Positions 47,997 through 58,480 of a DNA stretch of 64,000 nucleotides are shown one piece after another. The notes below the pieces were generated by a model. The model searched no databases. It was given only the letters and a program-made list of their open reading frames with translations, and was not told the origin of the DNA. A program made the position numbers and the translations under genes. The stretch lies in assembly GCA_933207985.1 (NCBI GenBank), contig OW240915.1, positions 276,050,477 through 276,114,476 of the forward strand. Direction: 5' to 3'. Source of the stretch: Pelobates cultripes (lineage: Eukaryota; Chordata; Amphibia; Anura; Pelobatidae). Position 1 is the stretch's first letter, and each line of letters opens with the position of its first letter.

Positions 47997-50130
47997 ATAT
48001 TTATACCTTCATGCCAAGTACCCCTATTTTCACCAGGTAAAATGCATTGGATTATTTTTGTATTGTTTTTTTGAGTGTTATGCTAAACTAAACTTTGTAG
48101 AATTTAAACTGATTGGGTGATTGGTCGAATTCCCAAACTCTGAGCTGAATCACAAACCAACCAAAAATGGCTAAATTTCATCCTTCACGAATTTTATTTT
48201 GGAAAAAAAGGGTTTGACTGACCTAGATTTTTGGTTCTTGGACAAGTCTAATGCTCAATACATTTCAAATATGTGTGTATGACACCCATCATTAAGTATT
48301 TTACAAACATAATGATGGCTTCTGTGTTTCTTTAAAACATAGAAAAGATCATTGTAATACACCTACATTTACTAGATTTGCTCAGATTATGTACTTTACT
48401 TGCCACTAAAATCTACATACATCATTTTTATAAACTTAGTCCTCTTTTAGATATCTTTAATATAATGTTTCAAATTGTGATTTGAGACAAATGTACTGCC
48501 GATCCATTAGGTCAGAAGATATGCCTCCTATCCTATTTCAAACATTTAAAATAAAATGTTTGTATTTGGTTTTGAGACTGAGCACTGTGTAAAACTATGA
48601 CACAAAACATGTGTGAATTCCATTAAATAGAAGTAAGCAATGACTGTGCTGTTTTCACATTCCAAAGTCCATATTTTTTATCATGCAGATATTAAGAGTT
48701 TAAATCATTGTTTAAATAGTTTTTGAATATTTGTCTCTCGCTTGCTATATATGGTCAGTAGAGTTTATCGCCTCCTAAGCCATGCACATTTTTAAATAGT
48801 CGGTAACTGTGTTCATTTGACATTTCATATAACTAACATAAAGTATGTTTGTTTATTTGTTCATTATAATTGTTAATGAAGCATTATATTGTGTAATAAA
48901 ATAGAATCAGAATAGACTATTATTGGCATTTGGGGCAAGAACAAAAACATAACTGAGTAATAGGAACCTTGCTTAGGTGAAGAGAATACTGTAATGAATC
49001 TGCATCCATTTTACGGAATGTCTTTGGTGAGTAGGGTACCTGTTATGGCCAGGATAGACATTTGTAAATAGGTGGGTTTTCATTTTTCAAGTACCAAGAA
49101 TGATGGCACGTTGTATGTGAAGAGGTAATGAATTTCATTAAGAGAAGGATAGGAGAAGGATAAGGGTAAACACTAGAGTAATTAGGAAAGTATAAAAGCT
49201 GGAGTGCATGAGGTAAGCTTTAAAGAGGTGACTGGCCAGACAGGATTAATTAGAGATAAAGTGGGAGGTAATTTAGAAGAGTTAGGTAGGTGTGAGGATT
49301 TAGAAGCAGTTAGACAGAGTAAAACTTAAGAAATAAATGTTTTATAGTGGAACAGTTGATAAGAGGAAAATTAAAGAGACGGAAATAACATGTCAAAGTA
49401 ATGAAGACTATTTTTTGGGAGAAGAAATCAGCTATAACATCTAAATTCCATTTTTGTATTGGTTGAGAACGAACGAGTAGGGACTACTTGCTTACTTGCT
49501 AAGGGACAAGTACTAATAGAAAAATAATGCAATATTTCCATGGAGAAGGGGAGGATCTCCACATACATTCAGCAGAACATAGTTTTAGTTCTCCTTTTAA
49601 TGATTTTACTGAAACTCATCTTTTACTTAGAAATTTACTTCAAATCTCTACAGTAATAATGGTAAAAAGAACAAGTATTATTTTGGGATTTTTTATTGAA
49701 GATTTACCCTTAGGAATGCCACAGTAAAATTGTTGTAATATGATTGCAGATGAGAGTATCCTAAGGTAATGTAAAGTCAAGTAAATAAAGCTCTGGTTGT
49801 TCATCGTGATCCTTAGCAATGAGGTGTAGTTCAGAAAAATTCCCTTGACACACAAGACCTGTTTTTGTGTTTTTATCATTGGAGTACGCAAAAAAAGTTA
49901 AAGTTCAAGCTCAAGTTTGAAAATTGTGTATAAAAATTGACATGCAAGCTATTAAAGAAATAGTCCAAAAAATACTGTATTGGTTGACAAATCAATCTGG
50001 TATATAATGGAACCAGGCTACGTCTAGAAGTCTTATAGGTTTTAAAAAATATTCTGCATTTATGATGCAACGTAATGACTTAAAACTTAATTAAGGGAGG
50101 TAACTATGTCTGTACATTTTTTTCCCTTCA
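47997..50130. other. AT-rich DNA, no gene seen
   Basis: The purine-rich part 49080-49320 (gaaaggataggagaaggata and similar) weakly resembles the later part of the repeat at 28613-29200, but I cannot confirm homology. The rest shows nothing recognisable. Confidence 0.4.
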
Positions 50131-50589
50131 TTAGAGAAACACTGTGACATTAGGAATACAAAAATGTATTCCCAACGCTATAGTGCCCTCGTGGTAGTTA
50201 GGTTCCCTGGCTCCCACTTGCAGGGAGTAAAAAAGGTATTTCTGTTACATTTTTTCTCTTGCAGCACCTGTCTCTGTGGGATAGTTCTTCCTTTCTTAGC
50301 TGAGATCAGTGAGATCAATGATCTCAGCCAATCCAATGATGTCCCATAGGAAAGCATTGGAAATATAGTGTGCATGTGTGGCAAAATGTCACACTAAGCC
50401 AATGTAGTAAGTCTTTCATTTCTCTGCTACTTCACGGAAGAATCTGAGTGACAGCCAAAAGAGGCTTTTTAACCCTACAACTAAAACAATGTTTTCAGCT
50501 GCAGGTTTTAACACAGGGGGAGGGGGACATGGTATTCCAGATGACTTAATTGAGATGAAGTCATCTGGGTGCCTTTAGTGTCATTTTAA
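50131..50589. mobile_element. TTAA-type MITE with internal hairpins
   Basis: The left end ttagagaaacactgtgacat and the right end agtgtcattttaa (TTAA at 50586-50589) are imperfectly inverted (TTA-A/G-A-...-ACACT). Internal hairpins include gctgagatca/tgatctcagc (50298-50327) and ccagatgactt/aagtcatctgg near 50537-50568. The left TTAA has mutated to TTAG. It encodes nothing. Confidence 0.5.
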
Positions 50590-50939
50590 TATGTGCAGCA
50601 TGAGTGCACCCTGAGAGCACTATTTGCATTTCTGATGTACCTTTCTCATTTTCAAAACTTCCACTAAATAAGTTCAATAATACTCTCTTTACAGGAGAGT
50701 CTGGCAAACTTAGAATGCCCAAAAGACAAAATGCCTGCTGCACACCAAATAGCAAAAAAAACAAAAAAAAATATTCTTTAATACGAAAATATGAAAAATA
50801 ATCAAATGTAAATTGAAATGCAGTGTCCCTTAAATAATTCATCATGTTACTCAAAAATGCATATGCAGAAAATAAGCACAAAAAGAAATTACAATAAATA
50901 TAAATGAAATCATAGAAGATACAGTCTGTACATACAGTG

Positions 50940-51060
50940 TTACCTCAAAAGAGTAATACAGGGCTGGAACCAGAATACCAAAACAATCAATGTTTCAGCC
51001 TGGGTTTTTTGTCAAGGTTGAATAAATGTTCAGTCAGACTTCATTTATGTAGAGATATGT
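50940..51060 (-). other. Possible second Penelope-type terminal motif
   Basis: The plus strand text aatgtttcagcctgggtttt (50989-51008) followed by ttgtcaaggttg reads on the minus strand as a cttgacaaaa stem-side followed by ggctgaaacatt. That is a layout reminiscent of the hammerhead-like motif at the termini of Penelope elements. Several core positions differ, so this is a weak resemblance. Confidence 0.25.
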
Positions 51061-51570
51061 GGTTAGAAAAAAAGTGGCAACCTCAATTATTAGGCAGTTG
51101 TGAACAATAATAGTGCGATATGTAACAGTAATTTGGACTATTTGAGGTAGAAATATAGAGTGCTAACGCACAATAAATAGAGCTACTAAGAGCTCTGCTG
51201 TAATGCGCCTGGACGGTACAATCCCTATCTATGGATATTTGTAGTTCTGCTTGGTGGTTCTTTTCACCCAGTATATATGAGAAACCACAATAAAAAGGTC
51301 TTATGGTATAGTATGTATATACACAAAGTAAAGGATAAAAAGTGGTATTCTACTTACAATATACAGAGCAATGGCCTGCTCTGGTATGAAGAGCCTTGGT
51401 GGTATTATCCCCACCTAAGATATGCAGGATACACCAGGAGATGATGACAGGAATATAATGATAAATAAATAAAAAATAAAATGGAAATATACATTTAAAA
51501 TTATAAATACTTTATTGTCAATAAAATATATATAGAGAGAGTAAATAGGGAGTAAATTCTTCCAGTACCA

Positions 51571-51611
51571 ACACTTAACGCGTTTGACCCGGCTAGGCTG
51601 CCTCAGAAGTG
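51571..51611 (-). other. Hammerhead-ribozyme-like motif, apparently decayed
   Basis: Read on the minus strand, this gives cttctgaggcagcc, then gggtcaaacgcgttaagtg. The family core would be CUGANGA, stem II, GAAA, and a short stem III with a cleavage UH. Here CUGAGGC replaces CUGANGA (one base) and CAAA replaces GAAA (one base). The CGC/GUG pairing with a UU at the expected cleavage position can be drawn. The position in the Penelope terminal region supports the reading. It would not be expected to cleave well. Confidence 0.35.
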
Positions 51612-51689
51612 TAGGTAGTCCTGTCAAGTCCTGGTTTATATGTGGTATCTGTCTTTAATGGAATCAGGTGCATGGGATTCAATTTCCTG

Positions 51690-51905
51690 GTTTGTGTGCA
51701 TCACCCGGAAGTGACGTAACGCACTCTGTACATAGCGAGCATTCATGGGACATGCAGTTCTTTCTCCATTTTCAGCCACGTGTGTCACACCCGGAAGTGA
51801 CATATCGCGGCTAATACATCGCTATGGACCTTGGGGTATGCAGTTCTTCTTGTAGTGTTTGTGTTCTATGCGTAAACCAGAAATGACGCATAGCACAAAG
51901 GCTCA
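51690..51905. promoter_or_regulatory. Three tandem units with ETS/CRE-like sites
   Basis: A ~90-base unit is repeated three times. Each unit carries a CCGGAAGTGACGTAA-like box (51705-51719; 51790-51802 as ccggaagtgacat; 51877-51891 as ccagaaatgacgcat), followed about 50 bases on by catgcagttcttt or a variant (atgcagttcttct, atgtagttcata). CCGGAAGTGACG combines an ETS core with a CRE-like half. Copy one is the best preserved. Promoter function for the Penelope element is an inference. Confidence 0.5.
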
Positions 51906-52204
51906 TGGTAGATGTAGTTCATAGTAAACCGTTTTAAAATGCAACAGTATATGGTCCCACAAGCTCCGTATAGGAGAAATATGAAAAAGGGGAAGTAAAA
52001 TACAGAAAAAAAAGTCATATTTAAATTGTAATTTACATATATATAAAATTATCAATATGTTAATAAGCATAGAGATTTCAATACCAAATACACCATATAA
52101 AATAAAAACTTTTAAAGAAGCAATCAAGTAAGAAAATTAGTACCGAAAGTGAAAGAGGATAAAATGGAAAAAATTAGATAAAAGTGGATAGGAATTAAGG
52201 GGTG

Positions 52205-52637
52205 TAGATATATATAAAAAATAATTATTAGATAATAAGAAATTATACAGATCAAAGTCTGCATTTAAACCATTGGGGTGGAGGGTATCTAATTAGTATA
52301 CCCATTCCATCTCATTTTGACCAAGTTTATTAATGATATTGCCACCTCTCCACTGGTGTGCAAGTTTTGCAATACCCATAAATTTGAAGTTACTCAGATC
52401 TTTATTATGGGAAAGAAAGTATGACGAAACCAAATGATTTTTAAAACCAATTTCTATGTTGCGATAATGTTCTCTAATTCTTGTTTTCAGTGGTCTTATT
52501 GTTCTTCCTATATATTGGAGGCCACAAGGACACTCCAATAAATATATTAAATTTTTACTATTATGAGTTATGGTGTTCCTTATAGTGTAAATTTTATTAG
52601 TTCTATTTGATTTAAAACTTGATGTGCACTTGTCCAT
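52205..52637 (-). pseudogene. Penelope-like element: GIY-YIG endonuclease domain
   Basis: The open part (114 codons, from Met at 52637) shows an upstream KCTSSF...LECPC Cys group, then LIYLLEC and LQYIGRT (the GIY-YIG pair, with Tyr at residues 32 and 42). It continues with TRIREHYRNIEIGFKNH and HQWRGGNIINKLGQNEMEWV. A stop follows EWVY at 52293, but the same frame continues with LDTLHPNGLNADFDLYNFLL, the normal family ending. A single nonsense change has therefore cut the domain. In intact elements this domain nicks DNA for integration. Confidence 0.85.
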
Positions 52638-53149
52638 TTTTATTGTTTTTTTCGCATGCCGTACAGCTATTGCACCTTTAGAAGTCTTGTTTCAGTTAAA
52701 AAAACTATTAATATTTACCGGATGCTTGTTTTTTGTATAATTTTTAGTTAATTGCATCTTTAAAATTGGGGCACCTCTGAAGACTATTTTGGACACTCTG
52801 GGATGATATCCTTTAAGAGTTCGTCTTCTTTTAGGAGGTGCCAATTAGTTTTTATTATTTTCTTCAATTGTTTATTTTTGTTGTTGTAGTCCAAAACTAT
52901 GGGTAATTTGAAGTATTTTTTCGCTTTTGTTTTTTTTTTTGTACTTAAAATTAAATGTTCTCTCTGTGTTTGTCAGGTTTCTTCAATAATTTTATCTAAT
53001 GTGCTAGTGTTATGTTCCTTTTCTAAAAAATTGTCTTTGATTTCATTTGCTTGATTATTAAATATATCCAACTCTGAACAATTCCTTGTGAGTCTTAGTA
53101 GTTGGCTCTTTGGTATACTCTTAGGCCAACTATCATAGTGGCAACTGTC

Positions 53150-53870
53150 CATACTTATAAAATTATTTCCATTAACTTTTTTTAAATGTGTTTTAGTGTG
53201 GATTTCATTATTTTTAATATATCTAAATCTAAAAAAGTTACATTAGTAGTACTAAAATCAGCTGTTAGTATTATTCCGTCATCATTATTGTTTAAAAAAG
53301 TAATAAAATCCTGGGCATTGGGTATTGGGCCATTCCAGGTTAAAAACGAGTCATCAATATATCTATAATAGGATACCAGGCTCTCTACCCAGCCATGCCC
53401 CCTCCACTCTCTCTTCCCATTCCGTCATAAAAAGATTGGCATAGCTGTTTGCTAACCTGGTGCCCATTGCCGTGCTGTTGATCGGCTGATAAAAAGAGTC
53501 ACCAAACCAAAAATAGTTATTTTTTTAAATCATATCAATTCCTTTAACAATAAAATCTATTTGATATTCAGGCATGGATCCATCTCTTGTTAGGATATCT
53601 CTAACGGTTTGACATCCTTTGTTATGTGGGATTATGGTGTACAAGGATTGTACATCACACGTAATTAGTGTGTAGCCATCTTTCCAATTGATATGTGATA
53701 GTTTGTTCAGAAGGTCGATGGTGTCTTTTAAATATGACTTGGTTGTCTTGCCATATGGTTGAAGCATAATATCAATATACTCTGATAAATGTGAAAGGAT
53801 GGAGCCAATGCCTGAAACTATGGGTCGTCCACGAGGGTTTTCGGCATTCTTGTGCATTTTTGGTAAGAAG
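53150..53870 (-). pseudogene. Penelope-like element: reverse transcriptase domain
   Basis: At 53857-53525 the frame reads HKNAENPRGRPIVSGIGS, LSEYIDIMLQPYGK, SYLKDTIDLLNKLSHINW and LITCDVQSLYTIIPHNKG, matching Penelope RT blocks with the first catalytic Asp in CDVQSLY. In the next frame come YQPINSTAMGTRLANSYANL and SLVSYYRYIDDSFLTWNGP. The YIDD box carries the catalytic Asp pair (rc of about 53350-53372). A frameshift near 53524 separates the two halves. Stops follow after DILKIM. Confidence 0.85.
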
Positions 53871-54944
53871 TACTAGTGATATTGAATTTGTCTTCTCTAG
53901 TTTTTCCATTGTTTAAAAACCTTATCTCCTTACTTTTTTTCTCAAACATAGCAAGTGCACTAGATTTAAAACTGGATGGGTAAAATTTACTTTTATTCTT
54001 TAAAAGACTTTTAATGTATAAGTTTGTGGCAGTGTTAGTCTCATTAATAATCGTGTTAGTTACATTTTCTTTATACCTTTGTTCACTACTGTTATTTTCT
54101 CTACTTACATAAAATCTTTTTAAAGTGGCGTTGCATACGAACTTATTTATATCAATAAATTCTAAAAAGGTTTAAACGTTTTTGTTGGGGCATATTTTAA
54201 CCCTTTATTTAATACTTTTAATTGTATGTTAGTTAGAGGTTTGCCAGATAGATTAAAGATCCCTAGACTTTCTTCATCATTATTGCTTTGACTTATGATC
54301 TCTCTACACTTTTTTATTGTCTTCGTCCCGACCTTCTTCTTCTAAAATTCTTTTGTGACATTTGAGTGGGCTTAAATGTGTATGTCTTTCTCTGTGTGTC
54401 AGAATCTCTAAAAAAGTAATCTCATCTAGTTGTTCAGTGAAAGAGAAGGCATGGTATCATCTGTTATTCCTTATTGAATCATCTGGTGCACTAGGTCTTA
54501 AGTCATCACGTCTTGTATATGTTCTTCTATTCTCTCTTTCCCAAGCAGACCTATTTTCTCTTCTTGTGATTTCTCTAGCAGACTTTGATTCTTGTACAAA
54601 TCTGTAGGTCTTGAGTCTAACCACTGGTGGTGATTGTCTTTGAGTTTCTATCCTATTGTGTAAATTTTCTCTGTGATGTATTACTTCTAATCCAGTTGTC
54701 TTATGTGAAGCATTGTCAGTGATATGTGTTTTTCTTCGTAGTGTGTTTGGTTGGTATCTCGATTTAGATACGTATGGTTCTGATCTTTTAGAAGGTGTTG
54801 TATTTCTGTGCTCTTCATGAGTATGGTGATTATGTGATATTTTTGGTGAATGTTTTTTTGTAAGAGTTGTGGTGGGGAAAAAGTAAGTAGATAGTTAATA
54901 CATTGCAAAACACAAATACATACACCAGTCAAGCAATAAGACTT

Positions 54945-55300
54945 GCTTTTCCCACAGAAATCTCACTTTAACAGTGCTCTCACTACTGCAAGGGATTCTG
55001 TGTATAAGTATGCAAATAATCTCAACAAAGAACTCAATTTTTGCCTCAATTACAATTTATACATGGATTCCTTGGAGTATGTGTCTGGTGTATACAACAG
55101 CTTTGAAACAAAACTAAGAAAGAGGAGTGTGGTTCACTGGCTTTGCACCTCTTCCTGAGTTGAGTTTCAAAGCTGTTAATGTGTCTGGAATCCCCTTGTG
55201 CTGTCCTTCCATTCAGCATTAAACAATTTCTAATGTTTTAATGCAAAACAAGAGACCCCAACTGTTCATCCCATCTCTGCTGCTTGGGCTAATAAGGAAG
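54945..55300. repeat. Dispersed repeat with internal hairpin
   Basis: The sequence cagctttgaaacaaaact (starting 55098) and the segment 55148-55175 (ending gagtttcaaagctg) are inverted repeats, matching at about 23 of 28 positions around a ~22-base loop. The flanks share gtgtctgg motifs (55081, 55182). It looks like a MITE or SINE fragment; I cannot place its ends. Confidence 0.35.
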
Positions 55301-56863
55301 CACTGAGCTCTCTGCATTGAGCTAAGCCATTAGTAGTGTTTAAATTCAACAAACATGGCTCCAGCAATAAGTTAATCTCCTTCTATGTCACACTAGATTT
55401 CATTGCAATCATTTATGATGGCTATAATTCTAGATTTTAACCAAAGTCAGAAGGCAAAGTTATCAGAAAAATAGACAATCTGCAATATCTGTATGCACAT
55501 GAATATATCTATCTAAGACTTTGAGGAGAACATAGAGTAAGCTCCTTCTCTGTTTAATCATAGCATTTGGAAAGGTTAGTATTGTGAAATGCACAAATTA
55601 TATTTGTTCCTGGAACAACCTAGAAACAAATAACATTATACAAAGACAACAGATTAAAAAACATTTCTTAAAACTTCTACGCAATATCTAGGCATGCATT
55701 TTTTTATGAAGACACTGGCAATGTTTAAATAATTCTACACAACAACACTTCTAGCACAAAATGAAGTCACAAAACCAGAGAGCAATACATCAGTGAACTA
55801 ATGAAACTCATTAAGACTTGTGCCTGTAGTGAATTCAGTGTCTCTGATCAGACACTGAATCATTCCTAGCATCAAAGAAATTGTGTTGAGGGAGAAACTT
55901 GACTGTGAACCTGACAAATTCACATGAATGGGTTATTCATGTCCCTCTGCTAGAATCAGAACCAAGAAAAAGCATTCCTTCATGCATAGCCAACTACAAT
56001 TATTTCTCATTACGTCCATTGATATTATCAGTTTTTAAAACATTTTTTGCATTTTTATGTTCAATTTATATAGCAAGTTGTTAGATCTAGACATCAAACA
56101 AGTCATGGCTGTAATTGTGTTTACATATGACAAATTAATATTTAACTTGTGTTCTTCAAAGTAAAACTTTATAATTATGTAGTATTTTTTAGCATCTCCA
56201 GTCAAATCACCCAATACAAGAGTAAAGAGGTCTGGCATTACACTATGTGAATTGAAGTAAACTATCAAGTTACGATGGGCAAAATCTTAGCTCAACACAG
56301 TTGTTTGCTACTTATCAATGTGTGATTGAAGACCTTAGCAAAGAAATTTAACACATCAATCTACAATACTAAAAACTGTTAGCAGGAGGAAATATTAGTT
56401 ACCAAGAGTACAACATTAGTTTTAGTGGCTACAAATAGAAAATTTTAGACCAAAATCTAGTCTTCCCATGTTTAAAAGCTTAAGTAAAACTGAGGGGTCC
56501 AGAGAAACCTATATTGCTAGAAAAGACCTCTAAAGTGTTTCACTCTACTCTTCATCTATGTGTGGTGAATTAGGAGTTAATGATCAATATTGGTCAGCAT
56601 TCTTAGTTGCACACTCACTTATTGAACACTCCCTTTTCAGAAGAATACAAGTTAATTACTGACAATATCTGGGGGCTTGAGTTAGAGGTAGGGGTTATAA
56701 AGGTATTACTAACAACCAACAGAAAGTCTGAATGTAAATTAGAAATTCCTTGAAGGCATATATATTACTTTCAGACAAGTCTGTATACTCTAGATTCTCT
56801 AGATATACTCTAGATTCTGTATACGGATCCTGATTTAATATATATTAAATCAAAATTAAATTA
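55301..56863. other. AT-rich unique DNA, no gene seen
   Basis: Apart from the short hairpin listed separately and a small duplication of tactctagattct (56788-56800 and 56806-56818), nothing was recognised. Confidence 0.5.
55833..55860. repeat. Short perfect hairpin
   Basis: attcagtgtct (55833-55843) faces its perfect complement (55850-55860) across six bases. Confidence 0.75.
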
Positions 56864-57785
56864 CACTGCCTGGCCCATAAAAAATCACCACCAAAAAAAA
56901 AAGGTCACACAGTCTAATATTTAGCTTTGATTACGGCACGCATTCGCCGTGGCATTGTTTCGATAAGCTTCTGCAATGTCACAAGTTTTATTTCCGTCAG
57001 TGTTGCAATAATTTTTTGCCAAGATCTTGTATCGATGATGGGAAAGTTGGACCACTGCGCAAACCCTTCTCCAGCACATCCCTCAAAGATTCTCAATGGG
57101 GTTAAGGTCTGGACTCAGTGGTGGCCAATCCATATGTGAAAATTATGTCTCATGCTCCCTGAACCACTCTTTCACAATTTGAGCCCGATGAATCCTGACA
57201 TTATCATCTTGGAACATGCCCGTGCCATCAGGGAAGAAAAAATACATTGATGGAATAACCTGGTCATTCACTATATGCAGGTAGTCAGGTGACCTCATTC
57301 TTTAGGCACGTAATGTTGCTGAGCCTAGACCTGACCAACTGCAGCAACCCCAGATTATAGCAATGCCCCCACAGGCTTGTAGAGTAGGCACTAGGCATGA
57401 TGGGTGCATCACTTCATCTGCCTCTCTTCTTACCCTGATGCGCCATCACTGATGGTTCCCCACTATCCTTCCAGTTTTTAATAATGTGTTGGACAGTTCT
57501 TAACCCAATTTTAGTAGTTTCTGCAACCTCCTTAGAGGTTCTCTGCTTGATGCATCCCAATGATTTGATCCTTCTAAAACAGACTATCATCTTTTCCATG
57601 ACCATGGGATGTGTCTTTCAACATGGTTGTTTAAGAAATGAGAAGCTACTCATTGCATCAGTTGGGGCTAAATAACTTGTTGCCAGCTAAAATATAATTG
57701 CCCATGCAGTAACTATCCAATAGGAGGCTCTTACCTATTTGCTTAGTTAAATCCAGGTGGCAACTTTTTTTTTGGCCAGGTAGTG
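56864..57785 (-). mobile_element. Tc1-like transposon with internal deletion
   Basis: The left end CACTGCCTGGCCCATAAAAA and right end TTTTTTTTTGGCCAGGTAGTG are inverted repeats, directly flanked by TA (56862-56863 and 57786-57787). The minus strand carries transposase pieces. The N-terminal HTH is at 57605-57414 (KSLGCIKQRTSKEVAE, LRTVQHIIKNWKDSGEPSV), followed by HPSCLVPTLQACGGIAIIW, then [20 protein letters not shown] and [18 protein letters not shown] with a catalytic Asp. WPPLSPDLNPIENL carries the catalytic Glu. Most of the segment between the HTH and the catalytic core is deleted, and stops interrupt the rest. It is dead, but its ends are well preserved. Confidence 0.9.
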
Positions 57786-57949
57786 TATTTCCGAGTGTAA
57801 CTACTATTGTTTTAGTATTACAGTGCATATTTATCTGTTGGTAGCTTATTGCATTTGTAGAAAGGAATCAAACATTCAACCAATTTTGTATAATTCCACC
57901 TAAGCAATTATGAAATATATTATTGCCCTCCTATTGCATTCTTCATATC

Positions 57950-58480
57950 CTATGTTGTCACGTTGCCCTATATAGTGTTACATTGTTACATTGTGTTACA
58001 TTGTCCATCTATGTTCTTATTTTGTCATGATCATTCACATATTTTGCAACATACTTGTTATCATATTTCTCAAATGTATTGCATCATATATTGTTATATA
58101 TTGCTAAATTACCCTTTTATTTTACCCCATACAATGTTATCACACTGACCCATATTATATATACTGTGCCCTATATGCTTTCATTGGTTTACAATGCTTC
58201 CATTAGTAGTTATATTCCAATTATATGCCTCCAATATATTTTTATATTATCCAACATTGGGCCACATATTTGTTTTCATATTGCCAGAACATTGTCCCCT
58301 ATTTGCTCTAATATTTACACTATGTTTCTAAACATCACTCCTATATTACCTCCCTGTGTGGACATATTGCTCCAATATTGCTACACTTATAGTAGCAATA
58401 AGACACACAAAGGAAGACACACTGCTAGAAACATATACACACAAAGGGATACACAATCACACAGGGATATACACACATAG
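57950..58480. repeat. Degenerate tandem AT-rich repeat and CA-rich run
   Basis: From 57960 to about 58390, phrases such as ttgttatatattgc, ccatattatatata, catattgctccaatattg and acattgtcccctat recur irregularly, like a decayed minisatellite. From 58395 to 58480, cacacaaaggga and cacacagggatatacaca recur. The open frames across this part (58055-58480, 141 codons) arise from the repetition and are not thought to be a gene. Confidence 0.4.

Larger units (their letters stand above)
51400..54930 (-). mobile_element. Penelope-like retroelement, inactive
   Basis: On the minus strand the order is an N-terminal region (54930-53870), the reverse transcriptase (53870-53150), a linker, the GIY-YIG endonuclease (52637-52205) and a 3' terminal region (52200-51400). 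RT plus C-terminal GIY-YIG is diagnostic of Penelope-like elements. The terminal region has three tandem promoter-like units and a hammerhead-like motif, both expected of the element's pseudo-LTR. Many stops and frameshifts are present. The outer boundaries are not fixed by a target duplication. Confidence 0.8.

Noticed and set aside
55833..55860. Perfect 11-bp hairpin considered as a small-RNA precursor
   Set aside because: The stem is far too short for a microRNA precursor and the flanks do not extend it.
57963..58480. Overlapping open frames of 61-141 codons
   Set aside because: They span a decayed tandem repeat; absence of stops follows from the repeat unit.
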